Assembly (NCBI GenBank): GCA_014281115.1
Contig: JACONQ010000005.1
Location: forward strand, 1,674,001 to 1,738,000
Source: Laburnicola sp. R22_1
Taxonomy: Eukaryota > Ascomycota > Dothideomycetes > Pleosporales > Didymosphaeriaceae
Length of the DNA: 64,000 nucleotides
Direction of reading: 5' to 3'
The position numbers and the translations under genes are program-made. Below the pieces are notes generated by a model. It ran no database searches. It worked only from the letters and a program-made list of their open reading frames with translations, and was not told the origin of the DNA. Positions 22,849 through 33,700 of the stretch are shown here, one piece after another; position 1 is the stretch's first letter; the number at the start of each line of letters is the position of its first letter.

Positions 22849-23449
22849 AAAGAACGTCTGACACGTTCTTCGGCCTGTCATGTCAATTGGAGAAGCTGGT
22901 TGGTCCTGGATGCTGGTGCAAGGCAGCTAAGCGGAAGAGCAAGAGCGATGAGGAGGGGATATGGACCCGAAGAAAAGGATGCGACATGGTTCGTGCTGAT
23001 TTGAGAAGGTATACAAGAGGATATACCGGACGCGTTTAGTGAATGGGCTTACTGCTATTTGGAAAAATGAACCAGGAATAGGATGGGGCCTCCAGGGCGG
23101 CGAACTCAAGTCTTAGTAGATCACATAGGACGTACAACGGATATCTTGTGCAGAATTATGTAGTCCCATTACCATTTTTGCAATATGGTATGTATCTGTT
23201 CATGTTGTGTCTAAACTCTGTAGAAATATTACTATTGTCTGTTGCAAGGTATTATAGTATTTCTCCCCTGTTCTAAGTGCTATATCCCTTGCGGCAACTG
23301 GCTTCGGTAGCGTACAGCTGCTAGACAAAAGTTTAAATACACTCGGTCTCTGTATAACCTATCCTGGGGTAACACACAATGCTTAGGCTTCTGTACTCGT
23401 ACTATATACACAGTATCTAGAGATAAGACAACGACTTGACTAATTATAG
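22849..23449. other. Intergenic region
   Basis: Sequence between the helicase-like gene and the FluG-like pseudogene, which converge here. No gene, RNA or repeat was recognised. Confidence 0.45.
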
Positions 23450-24574
23450 TCAGAAAGACCATAGCTTGAGCGAGCTTCGAATTGATAAGTCGAGGTATAG
23501 GAGCGCCGTGGTTAATACTTTCCCAGTCTCTGCAACAGCCCCAGTTTGGAGAGCTAGGATGAGAAGTAGTTTTAGTGGACAGAGGATGTTGTGAGAGAGA
23601 TCCTTCAGAGCAGCGAGGCGTACGACCCGGTTCTTTTGGGCATCCAACCTAGAAGACGTAAGCAAAAACCAACGTGCGACCAGACATGGGCGGCTTACTT
23701 GTCATGCTTCTCATTGCGAAGCGTGATGATGGCTTCGAGGTTGTTGATGGACTCTCCGCCCTCGGTCATCGTGATTTTAATATCCTCCCACATGAGGAAT
23801 GGGTAGGCATGCCGATCGTTCAAGTCTCTCGCAATATCCCCAGTGCGGCAAACAAGAGCCGAGATGAGGATGATGCACAAAGCGCGATGGATTGTGCAAT
23901 ACTAGTTAAGAGTTCCCTTGCGCAATGCATTTTCGAATAGAGCTGCAGTCATCCAGGCCACAAGAGCTATCCCAAGCCACTCTCTCGTTTGCTTCACGTC
24001 GTTGGTGACGATGCCTTCTTGCAGTAGCTCTGCCAGCGTGGAAGCAATGCGGGCCCTCTCCTGCTTGGTGAGGGCGAAATCTTTTTCGTAGAACGTAGCT
24101 GATTCAATGACGCGTACTATTCCATATTGAAGTCACATCGCAGAAGGGGCAGCATGCTGAATATGCTGGAGCGCGCGACACAAGATCGATTTGAGACGAC
24201 AAAACGATCGAAGGAGCTCGAACTTGTCAAGAAGAGTCCCAAAACGGAGCGCAACTTGTATCTGTGGTGGAGACGCTTCTGTGCCTCCCCCACACCCCCA
24301 GGATACGCAACACGAAGGCCGAATGCACTCAGAATGTATTCGAACTTCCATCCTGCGGCTGTAAATGGGAGCTGGGGTTGACGTGCGGTATAGATCACCA
24401 AATGCGGCCACGACCGGAGAAGACCTCGAACGCTTCATGCCCGCCATCGCTCGAGCGGTAGTCCCGCGATTCGTGCTCAGGGCTGCTCTCAGCTCCGGCG
24501 GACTCGTATGCATCGTGTCGAGACGGTTTCGAGCGGGGCCCAAAATCTTCGGCATCAGAATCGTACTTGTCCAT
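23450..24574 (-). pseudogene. FluG/DUF3435-like hypothetical protein, pseudogene
   Basis: The minus-strand frame begins MDKYDSDAEDFGPRS at 24574 and continues, probably after a short intron near 24395, through LLDKFELLRSFCRLKS. A TGA at 24133-24135 and a TAG at 23902-23904 interrupt one continuous frame that otherwise reads YGIVRVIESATFYEKDFALT ... YPFLMWEDIKITMTEGGE. A 50-nt intron (23649-23698, GTAAGC...CTAG) joins RNEKHDK to LDAQKNRVVRLAALKD, followed by ILCPLKLLLILALQTGAV. The WEDI segment, RNEK segment and CPLKLLLI.AL.TGAV pattern resemble the repeated fungal FluG-domain/C2H2 proteins; that family link is from memory of the pattern and moderately sure. Both stops fit RIP-type transitions. 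The protein is truncated after about 300 residues. Confidence 0.55.
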
Positions 24575-24621
24575 GACGTGAGGGGAAGCGGGAGGAGTCG
24601 CAACTGGGAAGGTAATGATGG

Positions 24622-24968
24622 TATGGTAACAGGTGAAGAAGAAGAAGAAGAAGAAGAACAAGAAGAAAAAGAAAAAGCGACAAGAGGTGAGAGTGTAGGA
24701 CAAGTAAAGTCTGATAAGCGGGGGATTGAGGTGACACGGCATCATACGCATTATGGACGAGGAAGGCGTATCCTTCCTAGCGCGAAGCAAGAGCACGCGT
24801 CACCGCGAAGGGAGTTGTGGTATGGTAACAGGAGAAGAAGAAGAAAAGCGACGAGAGGTGAGAGTGTAGGACAAGTAAAGTGTCGAAGGCGGGGGTTTGA
24901 GGTGACGCGGCATCATGGACGAGGAAGGCGCATCCTTCCCAGCGCGAAGCAAGAGCACGCGTCACCGC
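24622..24968 (+). repeat. Imperfect tandem duplication (about 185 + 148 bp)
   Basis: Copy 1 (about 24622-24806) and copy 2 (about 24821-24968) both begin TATGGTAACAGG, run through a GAA-rich stretch and GAGAGTGTAGGACAAGTAAA, and end AAGCAAGAGCACGCGTCACC. Copy 2 lacks part of the GAA tract and an internal CATACGCATT segment. It sits just upstream of the FluG-like pseudogene, and the GAA microsatellite accounts for much of the length difference. Confidence 0.8.
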
Positions 24969-25274
24969 CACCAAGGTGGAAAGAGCAGAGCTTCGAATTG
25001 ATAAATCAAAGTATATGGAGCGCTGTGGTTAATGCTTCTATTTCAAAATCAAACAGAATACCCTGCTAAATGAGAATGTCAAGCTGTCACTGCATAGAGT
25101 GTCAACTGAGGGGTTACACTCTACTCACTCTGTCGCAGATTGGAAAACTCACGACTTGAACTTTCGCCATGCTTTAATGTGCAAATACATGGAATGGAGT
25201 GAATTGCTGTATTAGGAGAAAAGCCCCCAACCCGTCAAGCTCTGCTAAGCGCGCCGAATAATCCAGCTCATCAA
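24969..25274. other. Intergenic region
   Basis: Spacer between the tandem duplication and the HET pseudogene 3' end. Positions near 24988-25040 resemble the 3' edge of the FluG-like pseudogene (GAGCTTCGAATTGATAA recurs near 23470). No gene seen. Confidence 0.4.
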
Positions 25275-26160
25275 TCATTCGACGTCAACGGTGATTTCTT
25301 CAGCCTTGTCAATCCACTCCGATATCTGTGGTGACGTCTCGGAGTCACAGTCTACAATGGCTAACCCAACTCTCTGAAACACCTCATCTACCGGCTTTAG
25401 TAGTAGGATACCCAACTTGTATACAGACAAATTAGTGTCCACAGAGACCGCGAGAGCAAGGATATTATCCACCTGATTGAGGGCTGGAAAGTCGTCTATG
25501 TACATGAACCAATTATCGTTGGGGATATCAATTGATGAAAACCCTGCGTGTAACACTGGCTCGATTCCGCCTACAGTTCCTTTGGAAAGCCTGAGATTCA
25601 GATGCAGCCATGGCGCTGTGATCCGTAGAGTCCTAGATGGGTCCAACGTGGATGTCTTCGAATCGCTGTTGCCGTTGCTTTGATCGATATACTCTTTCAC
25701 CGTCATCCACGGTCCTGATTCTGCACGAACTCTTGTAGTATAAAGTAATTCACTGTGGGAATATAGTGGTCCTCCGAGGAGGCCTTTCCATCCTACCCAC
25801 GACCAGCTGGGAAATGCAGGACGTCTCTGCTCACCGGCTGGTGTCCACGATGCCCAGGCAAGATTCAGTTGCCCGTTCTGGGCTGGAACACCCCATATAT
25901 GGTATCCAGAGTTGGCAGCAAGAACCCCACGGCATGCGTTCAGTATATCCGAGTCGTAGGTCAAATCTCTTTTGGTATAATTGCGTAACAGTCGCCAGAT
26001 ATTTTGGGATTCCGCTTGCGATAATCCGGCATCTTCGAACATCGTGTCGTTTGTTGGGTCAATAACGGACTCTAACCAGATTTTTTCACTACAGGCCATG
26101 TGTTGGCACACAAAAGCAACCTCTTTTTCGGTTATGATGATTCGGCGTTTAGATAACAAG
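25275..26160 (-). pseudogene. HET-domain gene, 3' portion (separated by the hAT insertion)
   Basis: This is the C-terminal 290 or so residues of a heterokaryon-incompatibility protein whose 5' part lies at 37309-38858. Joining the halves across the hAT element and dropping one 8-bp duplicate gives an uninterrupted WTFQEGLLSKRRIIITEKEV, the typical end of the HET domain. The C-terminal part contains the family's FPSWSWVGWKG motif. Residues after the domain have no known catalytic role. HET proteins trigger cell death when incompatible hyphae fuse. In its present form this half has no start of its own. Confidence 0.88.
26153..26160. repeat. Target-site duplication of the hAT element (left copy)
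   Basis: ATAACAAG sits directly before the TIR and is repeated at 37309-37316 directly after the other TIR. The flanking HET reading frame requires only one copy, proving that it arose on insertion. Confidence 0.95.
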
Positions 26161-26599
26161 CAGGGCTTCCAACGTAGCGTAGTACGGCGTACAACTACGG
26201 CCCGTAGCGATCACGTGAGCCGTACGTAATACGCTCTGCCCTGGGCCGTAGCGTAGCGTAGTTTGTATACGTTTTACGCCGTAGTACAGCTATATAGTAG
26301 CATCTTTTAGAGATTTTAACGCGTGATTTAGGTGTTTTTAAGTTGTAATTTTAGTGTTTTAGAGAGCTGTTTTGGGCTATTTTTACGCCCTTTTTAGTGT
26401 AGTACGCGCTCAGATCGCAAGGACGTCTAATAGGCGTTTATTATAGCAAATTTTGCAGTGCTCCTTTATGCTCCTTTTATAATAACCTATTAACTTTTAC
26501 CTATAATATACTATATAATACACAGTTCTAAGCCTTGTAATTATCTTAAAGTACTCTTAATTATCACCCACACTATACCGCTATGTTAAAAGGCTTGCT

Positions 26600-28893
26600 G
26601 CCACCGCCGCCGCTGTTAACGCGCTACCTTTGTTAGGTAAGTTGTCTTAGTCCTAGTCGCGTAAGAGCACCCTAGGTACTCTAACGCCCATACAAAGGAG
26701 CCACGTGTGGCATCTAGAGCTCTATTCTAGGAAGCTCTTTAATGTTAATTGGCGCTATATTTAGCACAGCAGCTATTGCCTTAAGCCTGGCTGTATTAGG
26801 TACTAGGTTCGCCACAAAGGCTAGCTTAAAGGCAAGCGCAATCTGGCTATAATTTAGCGGTATAGAGCTAAGCTAGAGTACCTAGAGGATAATATAGTTA
26901 GTAAGAACTTGTACTGGCTTTATAGAGACTATTACCTTAATAAAAAGTCCCCTAATTATTAGAAGATTAATAGTATAACTTATATTAAACAACACCTTAA
27001 AAAGGTGCACCTAATTAATTCTAATACTAGGTTGCTGTCTACTATAGCAACTGTATAGCCTAAGAGTCCTTTTATAGCTACTACTAGGGCAAGATCTACT
27101 ATATCCTATTTGCTATAGCAAGAAGAGGAGTTATAGAGCGCCTTTGTTAACTAGATTATTATAGGGGATCTTAGCTTTAAAATGGCAACTTTGGCAGCCA
27201 CCCAGAGCCTTATAATATAGAATTAAATTAACCTTTTGTGCGCACTACTAAGCAGCCCTATAACGCTAGCAAAATACATACAAAGTAGTATAGCAAAGTA
27301 AAAAAAGAAGGTTATAGAGCTTTTACACTTTTCGCAAGTAAAATTAGCGTAAGTTATAATATATAGACGTCTCTAAATAATATAAGCTTTCTTAGAGTTA
27401 TTGCTCACTTTATTAGTAAGATTATTTTTTTACTCTAGATCCCTATTAATAAGCGTATTTTTTATAGTAACTTATAGTAATTTAGATGCAAAACACTAAT
27501 AACTCAACCTACTTATTAGCTTTCGCAATCTTTTTAGGGACTATATAGTAACTACGTAAGCCTAGCTTATACTCTAGGTAATTAGAGAGTATAAATTTAA
27601 GTTAAAACTCTACTATTTTATAGGTAATAATGCTAGCAATAATAGCACTAGATTTATTAAGTACCTATGCAACAAAACTAGCCTTAATATTAGAAATTAA
27701 TACTGTATACGCTGCGCGGGTTATATAATTAATCTAATTATTAAAGCTCTTATTTATGGCAATAGAGTAAGCAATTTTAAAGCTAAGCTTGCCTACGCGT
27801 CTCCCTAGGAGCAATATTAATTATACTAGAGGCATAGAGTTATTAGAAAACTCTATAATTTTGTAAACGTAGTATACATCTCACATAAATATTATGAGCT
27901 TTTTTATACAATATAATAATCGCTTAATAATAACAACACGTTATAGACTTTTAGCACCCTTAATTTAATTTAGAATGGTGGGATTAGGTAGTACAGTATT
28001 TATCTTATGCTGTTATGCTGCTATAAGCTTAAGGATCTAATTTAAAAGTTTATACGACGCGCCCGCGATTTTAATAGCCTCCTAGAGATTTCTAGCGGCA
28101 ATAATAATAATATTAATAGGCCTCGCAAGTACAACCCTATACATAACTAATTAATAGACAATAATTAAGAGGAGGTCTACGTAATTATATAGGTCTTATA
28201 AGAGTTTTATAAAATGTGCAAGACTCTAGAGAGTGCTGCTAGCGTTAGTAGATTTAGGTCCCTCTAGCAGATAATTATTAACTTATAACAACTTTACAAG
28301 TTGCTCACTAAGCGCATATATAAAATTAGTAGCTATATATAGTTGTCTTATTTTATTAAAGGTGTTACACTTATATAGTAAAAGCTTAATATATACTTTA
28401 TTAAAATTATTATAAATTTAGACCTATTTCTTTACTATGTGGCTACTACGTTACACCTACAGCTCTATATCGTCTAGTTTAAGAACTACTAGAAAAGGCA
28501 CCCTAAGTAGCATTAAAAAGCTAATTACTTACTACGCTATATATTTAAGGCGTATATTAACGCTAAAAAGGACAACATTAAGCTACCTAGGTCCCCCCCA
28601 ACGTCGCGTAAGGTATCTGGGACTTATAAGGGCAACACGCGAAGGGCTTAAATAATAAGCGTAGATTCTATACTTCTTACTAGTAATAAGTCTTATAAAC
28701 GTTATAAGCGTATAACGCAGCTTAATAAGTACTTAGATAATCTGTAAAGGGACCTTAGCAGCGACAACAAAAAGTTAATATAACTTATAGATAACCCACA
28801 CTATTAGTAGGTTAAAGTAGGCTAAAAACATTACCTAATCCTTTATAAAATGGCTATGGATCACCTCTCTATGCCCTGCACGTTCTGCGATTA
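26600..28893 (+). pseudogene. hAT transposase, 5' part (RIP-degraded)
   Basis: Plus-strand translation with many TAA/TAG stops still shows hAT hallmarks: GNNASNNSTRF and IRCAGYIINL near 27625-27735, and LDLFLYYVATTLH near 28415-28455. The start of the C-terminal dimerisation domain, HYWW ... YLILYKMAMDHLSMPC, is at 28800-28880. The family's usual GDNASNND has become GNNASNN. The frame is cut at codon TA|T (28892) by the inner element and resumes at 36929. Confidence 0.85.
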
Positions 28894-30110
28894 ACGTCCC
28901 TCACTGCGTAGCGAGAAACACTGTGTGCCGAGAAAAATAAGGGGTACTTTGACTTTCAGCAACCAGAAAACCCATGCGCACGACAGATATTGCTATAATT
29001 CTACGAAAATAATCTGCTGTAACTAATTCTAAATGTTCATGTTCCACCCTCGCCCAAATACTACGTTAGCATCGTTGCTTCCGCGCCTGATTTGTACAGC
29101 GCCGTGTGTTATGGCACAATAGGTTTCCCTCCCTATAGCGTTAGCCTTAAGCCTTTTTCGCTCCAAGTTTTCGTAGAATAGCCTAATCCTACGCTTACAA
29201 CCCCCCTCTAATACTAGGAGGTTATTATCAGCCCTATGCGCGCTGCGAGGCGCGATTTCATGCAGGGCCGCCCCATCAATTAGTACTTCCATCAGAAGCG
29301 AACTACTAATCCTAGCTAATGCGAGATGACCCCGCACGTCTTACCTTATGCACTGGTATGGTATTTTATTGTACGATATGTGGCTGTGCGCGTTGCATAA
29401 GCGTTCAGATTATCTCTTAATCCGACACAGGATTGGGAGCAGATATTAGACTTAAGGGCACGGCACTTGTATAGTCAGCCGACGCGTCTCAGCGTCGCAA
29501 CTACTCGACACGGCCATCGTACAACTTCAAGATACGGTCCAACGCACAGCGATATGGACTTTATAACATAGAGACATACCATTCACATCGTCCTCAAGCC
29601 GCGAAACCCGCTGGTATCCCTTCCGCTAACCGAACGAAAGACCTGCTCAAGCCACCACGTCCTGCTTCTCAAGCCAACCAGCGCCAATTCCTAGACTAAG
29701 CAGCAGCCGAGATCTAGTCTCGGCTCGTTGAAGGGGAATACAGTTATATAGTCAGATAGAGTGGGGGAGGCACTGGAAATCGAAGCCTGCGCCTCAGCAA
29801 GTGGGTTTAGTGCCACAGGCCGCACGCCATCGTTGCAAACACAGTCGAAGGTGGGAAGGCCCCGCATGCTCAGGCGATACAGCTATCGTACGGTCAAACA
29901 ACCAGCGGCTGCATACATGAAGCACTGCAATCTCTAGGGCCATAGAGGTGTGCTTCAGTTCGACCTAGGAGGGTGGTGAGGAGTTTTGGGTTGTTCATGG
30001 TGGCCATGCTTAGCAAGACCCTACACTATCTACAGCTGCATATAGCACTCTTCTCTTCAGCCATATCTACAAACCATCGCCTCCGGCGCAACCCTGTGGC
30101 CAGTGCGGGT
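28894..30110 (+). repeat. Left inverted arm of the NLR-carrying element
   Basis: About 1.2 kb, inverted relative to 35690-36926. The outer 665 bp or so (to about 29560) are nearly identical to the other arm, and every difference I read there is a transition. The inner half aligns only imperfectly, with small indels; the GTGGCCATGCTTAGCAAGA block near 30000 matches its partner near 35780. Confidence 0.85.
29029..29337 (-). CDS. Arm-encoded 102-residue ORF (left copy), unknown
   Basis: ORF beginning MRGHLALARISSSLLMEVLI and running outward toward the element end. Its twin in the right arm (36483-36791) has the same length and about six substitutions. It is basic, with repeated Arg/Lys near 50-65, and has no signal peptide. 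I recognise no family. Both copies being open may simply reflect recent common origin of the arms, so coding status is uncertain. Its position is that of a terminal-repeat ORF, not a transposase. Confidence 0.35.
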   Translation of the reverse strand: MRGHLALARISSSLLMEVLIDGAALHEIAPRSAHRADNNLLVLEGGCKRRIRLFYENLERKRLKANAIGRETYCAITHGAVQIRRGSNDANVVFGRGWNMNI

Positions 30111-30718
30111 CGGCCGCCCTCCCTGCACACCGTGGCAATCGCCACCGCCAAATCGCTCGGATTACCATTAGATATTACTCCTAATCATGCTTACGCACCT
30201 CACGCCCTTCCATTTTCGCACTAGCTTATATTCTACATTTAAAGCAGCATTAATGCCTAATCTCCATATTCTCCATCTGCCACTTATTTAATGTTTTCAA
30301 GTGATGACACTGTGTCTGGATGGCCGCCAAGGATTTGTTTGCGCAGCTGAGAGCATGCTTCCATAGATGATCCAAGCGAAAAGTGTTTTTCTACCTTGTT
30401 ACTACTAACCATTTCCCGCACTTTTGGGAGCAGCGTATCTTTGCATGCGTTGTTAACGTGGCAGCCAATTCTTCTAGTGAAGCGCAGCTGCATCGCTCTA
30501 ATAAAGTTGCTAGAAGCAAAGTAACGTTAGAGCCAGTATGGCTAGCCCGCACAGCCACCTGGGCCGGAGGGCTTCGCCCGGTTACCGCCTTGGCGTGCAC
30601 TGCCTTCACAGCCCACCCGCGACCATCATAATCTATCAACCGCTTCTGTTCCAAGCAGCGCCTTGCCCCAAATCGTTTGCCTTCTCTGCCCTCTCGTCCT
30701 GGAAACGATGTTGTAGCG
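30111..30718. promoter_or_regulatory. 5' region of the NLR gene
   Basis: Unique sequence between the left arm and the NLR start, presumably carrying its promoter. Short overlapping ORFs on both strands are not credible genes. No defined motif is claimed. Confidence 0.4.
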
Positions 30719-33700
30719 ATGCGACTTCTTCACTTTGATTATTCCGAGAGGCTCGTCTTGACAGACTTCAGCGGGAAGTCCATTCCGCCATATGCTATCC
30801 TTTCACACAGATGGGGGGATTCGGAGGTTCTCTTTGAGGATATTAGAAGCGGCACCTACAAAGGGAAGGAGGGCTATCGAAAGATCGAGTTCTGCGCCGA
30901 ACAGGCGGCCCAGGATCAGCTACCGTACTTCTGGATTGATGCATGCTGCATTGATAAATGGAACCTATCTAAGCTTTCGAAATCGATCAACTCGATGTAT
31001 CGTTGGTATAAGAATGCGACAAAATGCTACGTATTCCTACCAGATGTTTCAGTATCCACCGCCACAGAGATAGCCCAACAAAGTAGCTGGGAGGCATCCT
31101 TTCAAGCCAGCGAATGGTTCACCCAAGGTTGGACACTCCAGGAACTCATTGCTCCAGTATCAGTCGAGTTCTTTTCTTCGGAAGGACGGCGAATAGGCGA
31201 TAAACAATCCCTCGAGCAGCTGGTCCATGAGATTACTAGCATTCCAGTGGAGGCGTTGCAGAACTGTCCATTAGACGGATTTACCATATCCGAGAGAATG
31301 GCATGGGCCGAAAATCGCAAGACAACTGAAGAAGAAGATAAGGTATACTGCCTTCTTGGACTTCTCGATATCTTCATGCCTGCCTCCTATGGCGAGGGAA
31401 AGGAGAAAGCGTGGAGAAGACTCCAACTTGAAGTGGAAGCAGCCAATAGCGCCCCGTCCATCATTCCGTTTTCCCGGAACGATCATTTCGTGGGCTGGGA
31501 GTCACAGCTTGCTGAACTGGAAGCAAAGCTCTTCGGAGGCAAGCAAACTACCATGATGGCTATAACAGGACCAGGAGGAAAAGGCAAATCGCAGCTAGCG
31601 CTCGAGCTTGCGTACCAAACAAGACAAAAGAACAAGAACTGCTCAGTCTTCTGGATTGATGCAAGCGACATAGACAGTCTCTATCAGTTGTATGCGAGTA
31701 TTGGCCAAAAGCTTCACGTGCCCGGTTGGGACGATGAGAAGGCAGATATTAAGCAGCTGGTGAGACTACATCTAAGTAGGAAGGGCGCAAGGCAGTGGCT
31801 GCTCATTTTCGACAACACGGATGACATAAACCTAGGGTCCAGCGGGCTGTCCACAGCAGGGGCTACCGACTTGCTCGATTACCTACCACAGTCCGAACGA
31901 TGTTCTATTGTCTTCACAACCACCAACAGTGACATGGCTGAGAGGCTGGCATCGCAGAATATTGTAGAGCTAGAGAAAATGGCACCAGATAAGGCTGAAA
32001 GAATGTTGGAAAACTATTTGCACACTCCGGTTTCAAGAGGTGAGCAGCAGGAGGCGAAGCTTTTGCTATAAGAGCTATCATATCTTCCCCTAGCAATTGT
32101 CCAAGCAGCAGCCTACATTAATACCCGAAACATCACGCTGCAAAACTACCGGTCACAATTGCTCCAGCAAAAGGAAGAGGCTTTTGAGCGTAGTAGCGAA
32201 TTACCGGGGGACAAACTACAAGAATTCGGTCTAAAAGATCCTGTGACCACCACACTTCTCATCTCCATAGACCAGATCCGCGGTAGTGATCCGCTAGCAG
32301 CAGATTATCTATTCCTTGCGGCCTGCGTGGACCGAAAAGACATCCCGCTTGATCTCCTGGAAGCATCCTCACCTCGTAAAAGGGACGATGCGGTAAAAGT
32401 TCTCAACAGCTACGCGCTTGTTACTAGGCGACCTGCCGAATCCGCAATCGATCTCCACCAGCTAGTACATCGTGCTCTATGGCAGTGGCTCCAAAAGCAG
32501 GAGAGGCTAGACCAATGGACCCAACATGCTATTGCACGGCTCCTAAGGGTGTTCCCCGATGATAATCACGGTAGTCGAAGCAAATGGAGACGACTACTTC
32601 CACATGCCAAGTACGTTCTGTCACATAGCCTCCCTGAACAAGAGGGCGCGGATAGGATGACCCTGGTATGGAAATGCGCTATGGTACTACTTAGTGACGG
32701 ACGGTACAACGAGTCAGAAGAGCTATGTGTGCAAGTAATGGAGACGAGAAAGAGGGTGCTTGGGGAGGAGCATCCAGACACGCTGACCAGCATGGCCCAC
32801 CTGGCGTTGGCATACATGAATCAGGGGCGGTACAACGAGTCAGAAGAGCTATGTGTGCAAGTAATGGAGACGAGAAAGAGGGTGCTTGGGGAGGAGCATC
32901 GAGACACGCTGACCAGCATGGCCCACCTGGCGTTGGCGTACAGTGATCAAGGCCGGTGGAAGGAGGCCGAAGAGCTATGTGTGCAAGTAATGGAGACGAG
33001 AAAGAGGGTGCTTGGGGAGGAGCATCGAGACACGCTGGCCAGCATGGGCAACCTGGCGTCGACGTACAGTGATCAAGGCCGGTGGAAGGAGGCCGAAGAG
33101 CTGAACGTGCAAGTGATGGAGATGTTCAAGAGGGTGCTTGGGGAGGAGCATCTAGACACGCTGACCAGCACGGCCAACCTGGCGTCAACGTACAGGAATC
33201 AAGGCCGGTGGAAGGAGGCCGAAGAGCTGAACGTGCAAGTGATGGAGACGAGAAAGAGGGTGCTCGGGGAGGAGCATCCAGACATGCTGGCCAGCATAAA
33301 CAACTTGGCGTCGACGTACATGAATCAGGGGCGGTACAACGAGTCAGAAGAGCTATGTGTGCAAGTGATGGAGACGTTCAAGAGGGTGCTTGGGGAGGAG
33401 CATCCAGACACGCTGACCAGCATGGCCAACCTGGCGTCAACGTACAGGGATCAAGGCCGGTGGAAGGAGGCCGAAGAGCTGAACGTGCAAGTGATGGAGA
33501 CGTTCAAGAGGGTGCTTGGGGAGGAGCATCTAGACACGCTGACCAGCATGGGCGACCTGGCGTCAACGTACAGGAATCAAGGCCGGTGGAAGGAGGCCGA
33601 AGAGCTGAACGTGCAAGTGATGGAGACGTTCAAGAGGGTGCTTGGGGAGGAGCATCCAGACACGCTGACCAGCATGGCCAACCTGGCGTTGGCATACATG

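Noticed and set aside
28437..28655. 72-codon plus-strand ORF in the hAT element
   Set aside because: Off-frame fragment overlapping the degraded transposase; no independent support.
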